Assembly (NCBI GenBank): GCA_002451855.1
Contig: DKDS01000013.1
Coordinates: forward strand, 30,960 to 47,626
Reading direction: 5' to 3'
Length of the DNA: 16,667 nucleotides
DNA from: Ruminococcaceae bacterium UBA6842
GTDB lineage: Bacteria > Bacillota > Clostridia > Oscillospirales > Acutalibacteraceae
Below the pieces are notes generated by a model. That model was not told the origin of the DNA. It did not search any database and saw only the letters and a program-made list of their open reading frames with translations. Positions 15,881 through 16,667 of this stretch are shown piece after piece (the stretch's first letter is position 1; every line of letters begins with the position of its first letter). A program made the translations under genes and the position numbers.

Positions 15881-16667
15881 CTACTCCTTCATACCCGAAG
15901 CACCCATAGTTTCAACCACATTGCGCTGCGTTAAAATGAATACAGTTATCGGAACAAGCATCATAATAACCGCCGCGGCGCTTCCTACGCCGGCTCTTGC
16001 TATACCGCCTGCCAAAATCTGAGACATTGCGTAGTTGAATGTTTTAAGCTGCTCTGTTTGTATATAGACCGTTCCGCCTATATTCCACAGATCCTTAAAG
16101 CTGAATATAATAAGCGTAAGCCAAGCAGGCTTTACAAGCGGCATAACAAGCTGCCAGAATATTCTGAACTCGCCCGCGCCGTCTATTCTCGCCGCCTCAA
16201 GCACCGCGTCGTTTATCATCTGTTCCATAAACTGCTTCATAAGATACAGTCCGAGCGTATAACCGAATGCCGGCAGTATAAGCGCAGCATATGTATCAAG
16301 CAGATGAAGCCATGTCATAATCATAAAGTTGGGGATTGCGGTAACGGTTGCGTTGAACATCAATGTTGTAACTATTATGTGGAACATGGTCTTAGAGCCG
16401 GGGAATCTGTGCTTTGCAAGCGCATAAGCGCACATAGAAGCTAAAATTACATGACCCGTCGTTCCGACAACCGATACAAAGGCGGTGTTAAACAAGTACC
16501 TTGAAAACGGGACTATCGAATCGTTTAAGACCCTGAACAGATCCTTAAAGTTATCGGTTGTGGGGTTTTGCACCAAAAATCTCGGCGGAAAGACCCACAG
16601 TTCGTCCAAGGGCTTTAACGAGGATGACACCGTGTAAACCATAGGCAATATCATAAATATTCCCAAA
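15881..16667 (-). CDS. Carbohydrate ABC transporter permease, MalG type, N-terminus outside window
   Basis: The frame runs off the right edge, so the first part of the protein is missing, probably about 20 residues. The 261 or so visible residues include five of the usual six membrane helices and part of the first. The EAA coupling loop is VLEAARIDGAGEFRIFWQLV (155-174 of the visible part). Its sequence differs from the MalG-type permease at 9142-10086 (compare the ends ETMGASGMKE and IERSGVTG), so it belongs to a separate transporter whose MalF-type partner and binding protein should be encoded to the right. The NHL-YIP1 gene starts 2 bases after its stop codon, so the two are very probably cotranscribed and translationally coupled. 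The substrate is not shown by the sequence. Confidence 0.95.
   Translation of the reverse strand, partial: LGIFMILPMVYTVSSSLKPLDELWVFPPRFLVQNPTTDNFKDLFRVLNDSIVPFSRYLFNTAFVSVVGTTGHVILASMCAYALAKHRFPGSKTMFHIIVTTLMFNATVTAIPNFMIMTWLHLLDTYAALILPAFGYTLGLYLMKQFMEQMINDAVLEAARIDGAGEFRIFWQLVMPLVKPAWLTLIIFSFKDLWNIGGTVYIQTEQLKTFNYAMSQILAGGIARAGVGSAAAVIMMLVPITVFILTQRNVVETMGASGMKE

Larger units (their letters stand above)
1..16667 (-). other. Single co-directional mannoside-use operon, open at both ends
   Basis: All ten genes run leftward with gaps of 2, 17, 14, 13, 85, 16, 40, -1 (a one-base overlap), 36 and 0 bases from right to left, using the preferred starts. I see no U-tailed hairpin and no good -35/-10 pair in these gaps, so promoter and terminator probably lie beyond the window. 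The unit combines import, surface binding, GH38 and ManA. Transcriptional unity is inferred from spacing alone. Confidence 0.7.

Noticed and set aside
1..16667. CRISPR array, tRNA or rRNA gene, insertion sequence, phage or toxin-antitoxin genes
   Set aside because: None was seen on either strand; the window is filled by ten same-strand genes with only short gaps.

Overview
The window looks like part of the chromosome of a Clostridia-type Bacillota, probably an uncultured gut or rumen relative of Oscillospiraceae or Lachnospiraceae. This rests on Gram-positive lipoproteins, strong GGAGG-type ribosome binding sites, binding-protein-dependent sugar transporters without a dedicated ATPase, and the DUF5696/YIP1 family content. 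The genus cannot be named from what is visible. Every supported gene lies on the minus strand, so the operon reads from the right edge to the left edge. Ten genes are separated by 0 to 85 bases, and no convincing terminator or promoter lies between them, so I read this as one transcription unit longer than the window.

In transcription order the layout is as follows. (1) 16667-15881 is a MalG-type permease, cut at its N-terminus, belonging to a transporter that begins outside the window. (2) 15878-13737 is a fusion of a signal peptide, an NHL beta-propeller, a TPR-like segment and a YIP1 membrane domain. (3) 13719-11047 is a DUF5696 lipoprotein. (4) 11032-7635 is a second ABC importer: MalF-type permease, MalG-type permease and binding lipoprotein. 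(5) 7618-3173 holds three envelope proteins: a CBM9-like protein with a C-terminal membrane anchor, a lipoprotein with two pectate-lyase-type beta-helix repeats, and an N-terminally anchored protein with two copies of a beta-sandwich carbohydrate-binding-like domain. (6) 3136-494 is a cytoplasmic GH38 alpha-mannosidase. (7) 493-1 is the start of a class I mannose-6-phosphate isomerase whose ATG directly follows the GH38 stop codon.

Inferred working model: the envelope proteins bind and possibly cut a mannose-containing glycan, the two ABC systems import the oligosaccharides, GH38 releases mannose in the cytoplasm, and ManA feeds mannose 6-phosphate into glycolysis. A mannose kinase, the ABC ATPase, a regulator and an obvious endo-acting mannanase are all absent from the window. 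The least understood part is the YIP1-propeller gene and the DUF5696 gene, which sit between the two sets of transporter permeases. No RNA gene, CRISPR array, insertion sequence or phage gene was seen, and no stretch of more than 300 bases lacks a gene.
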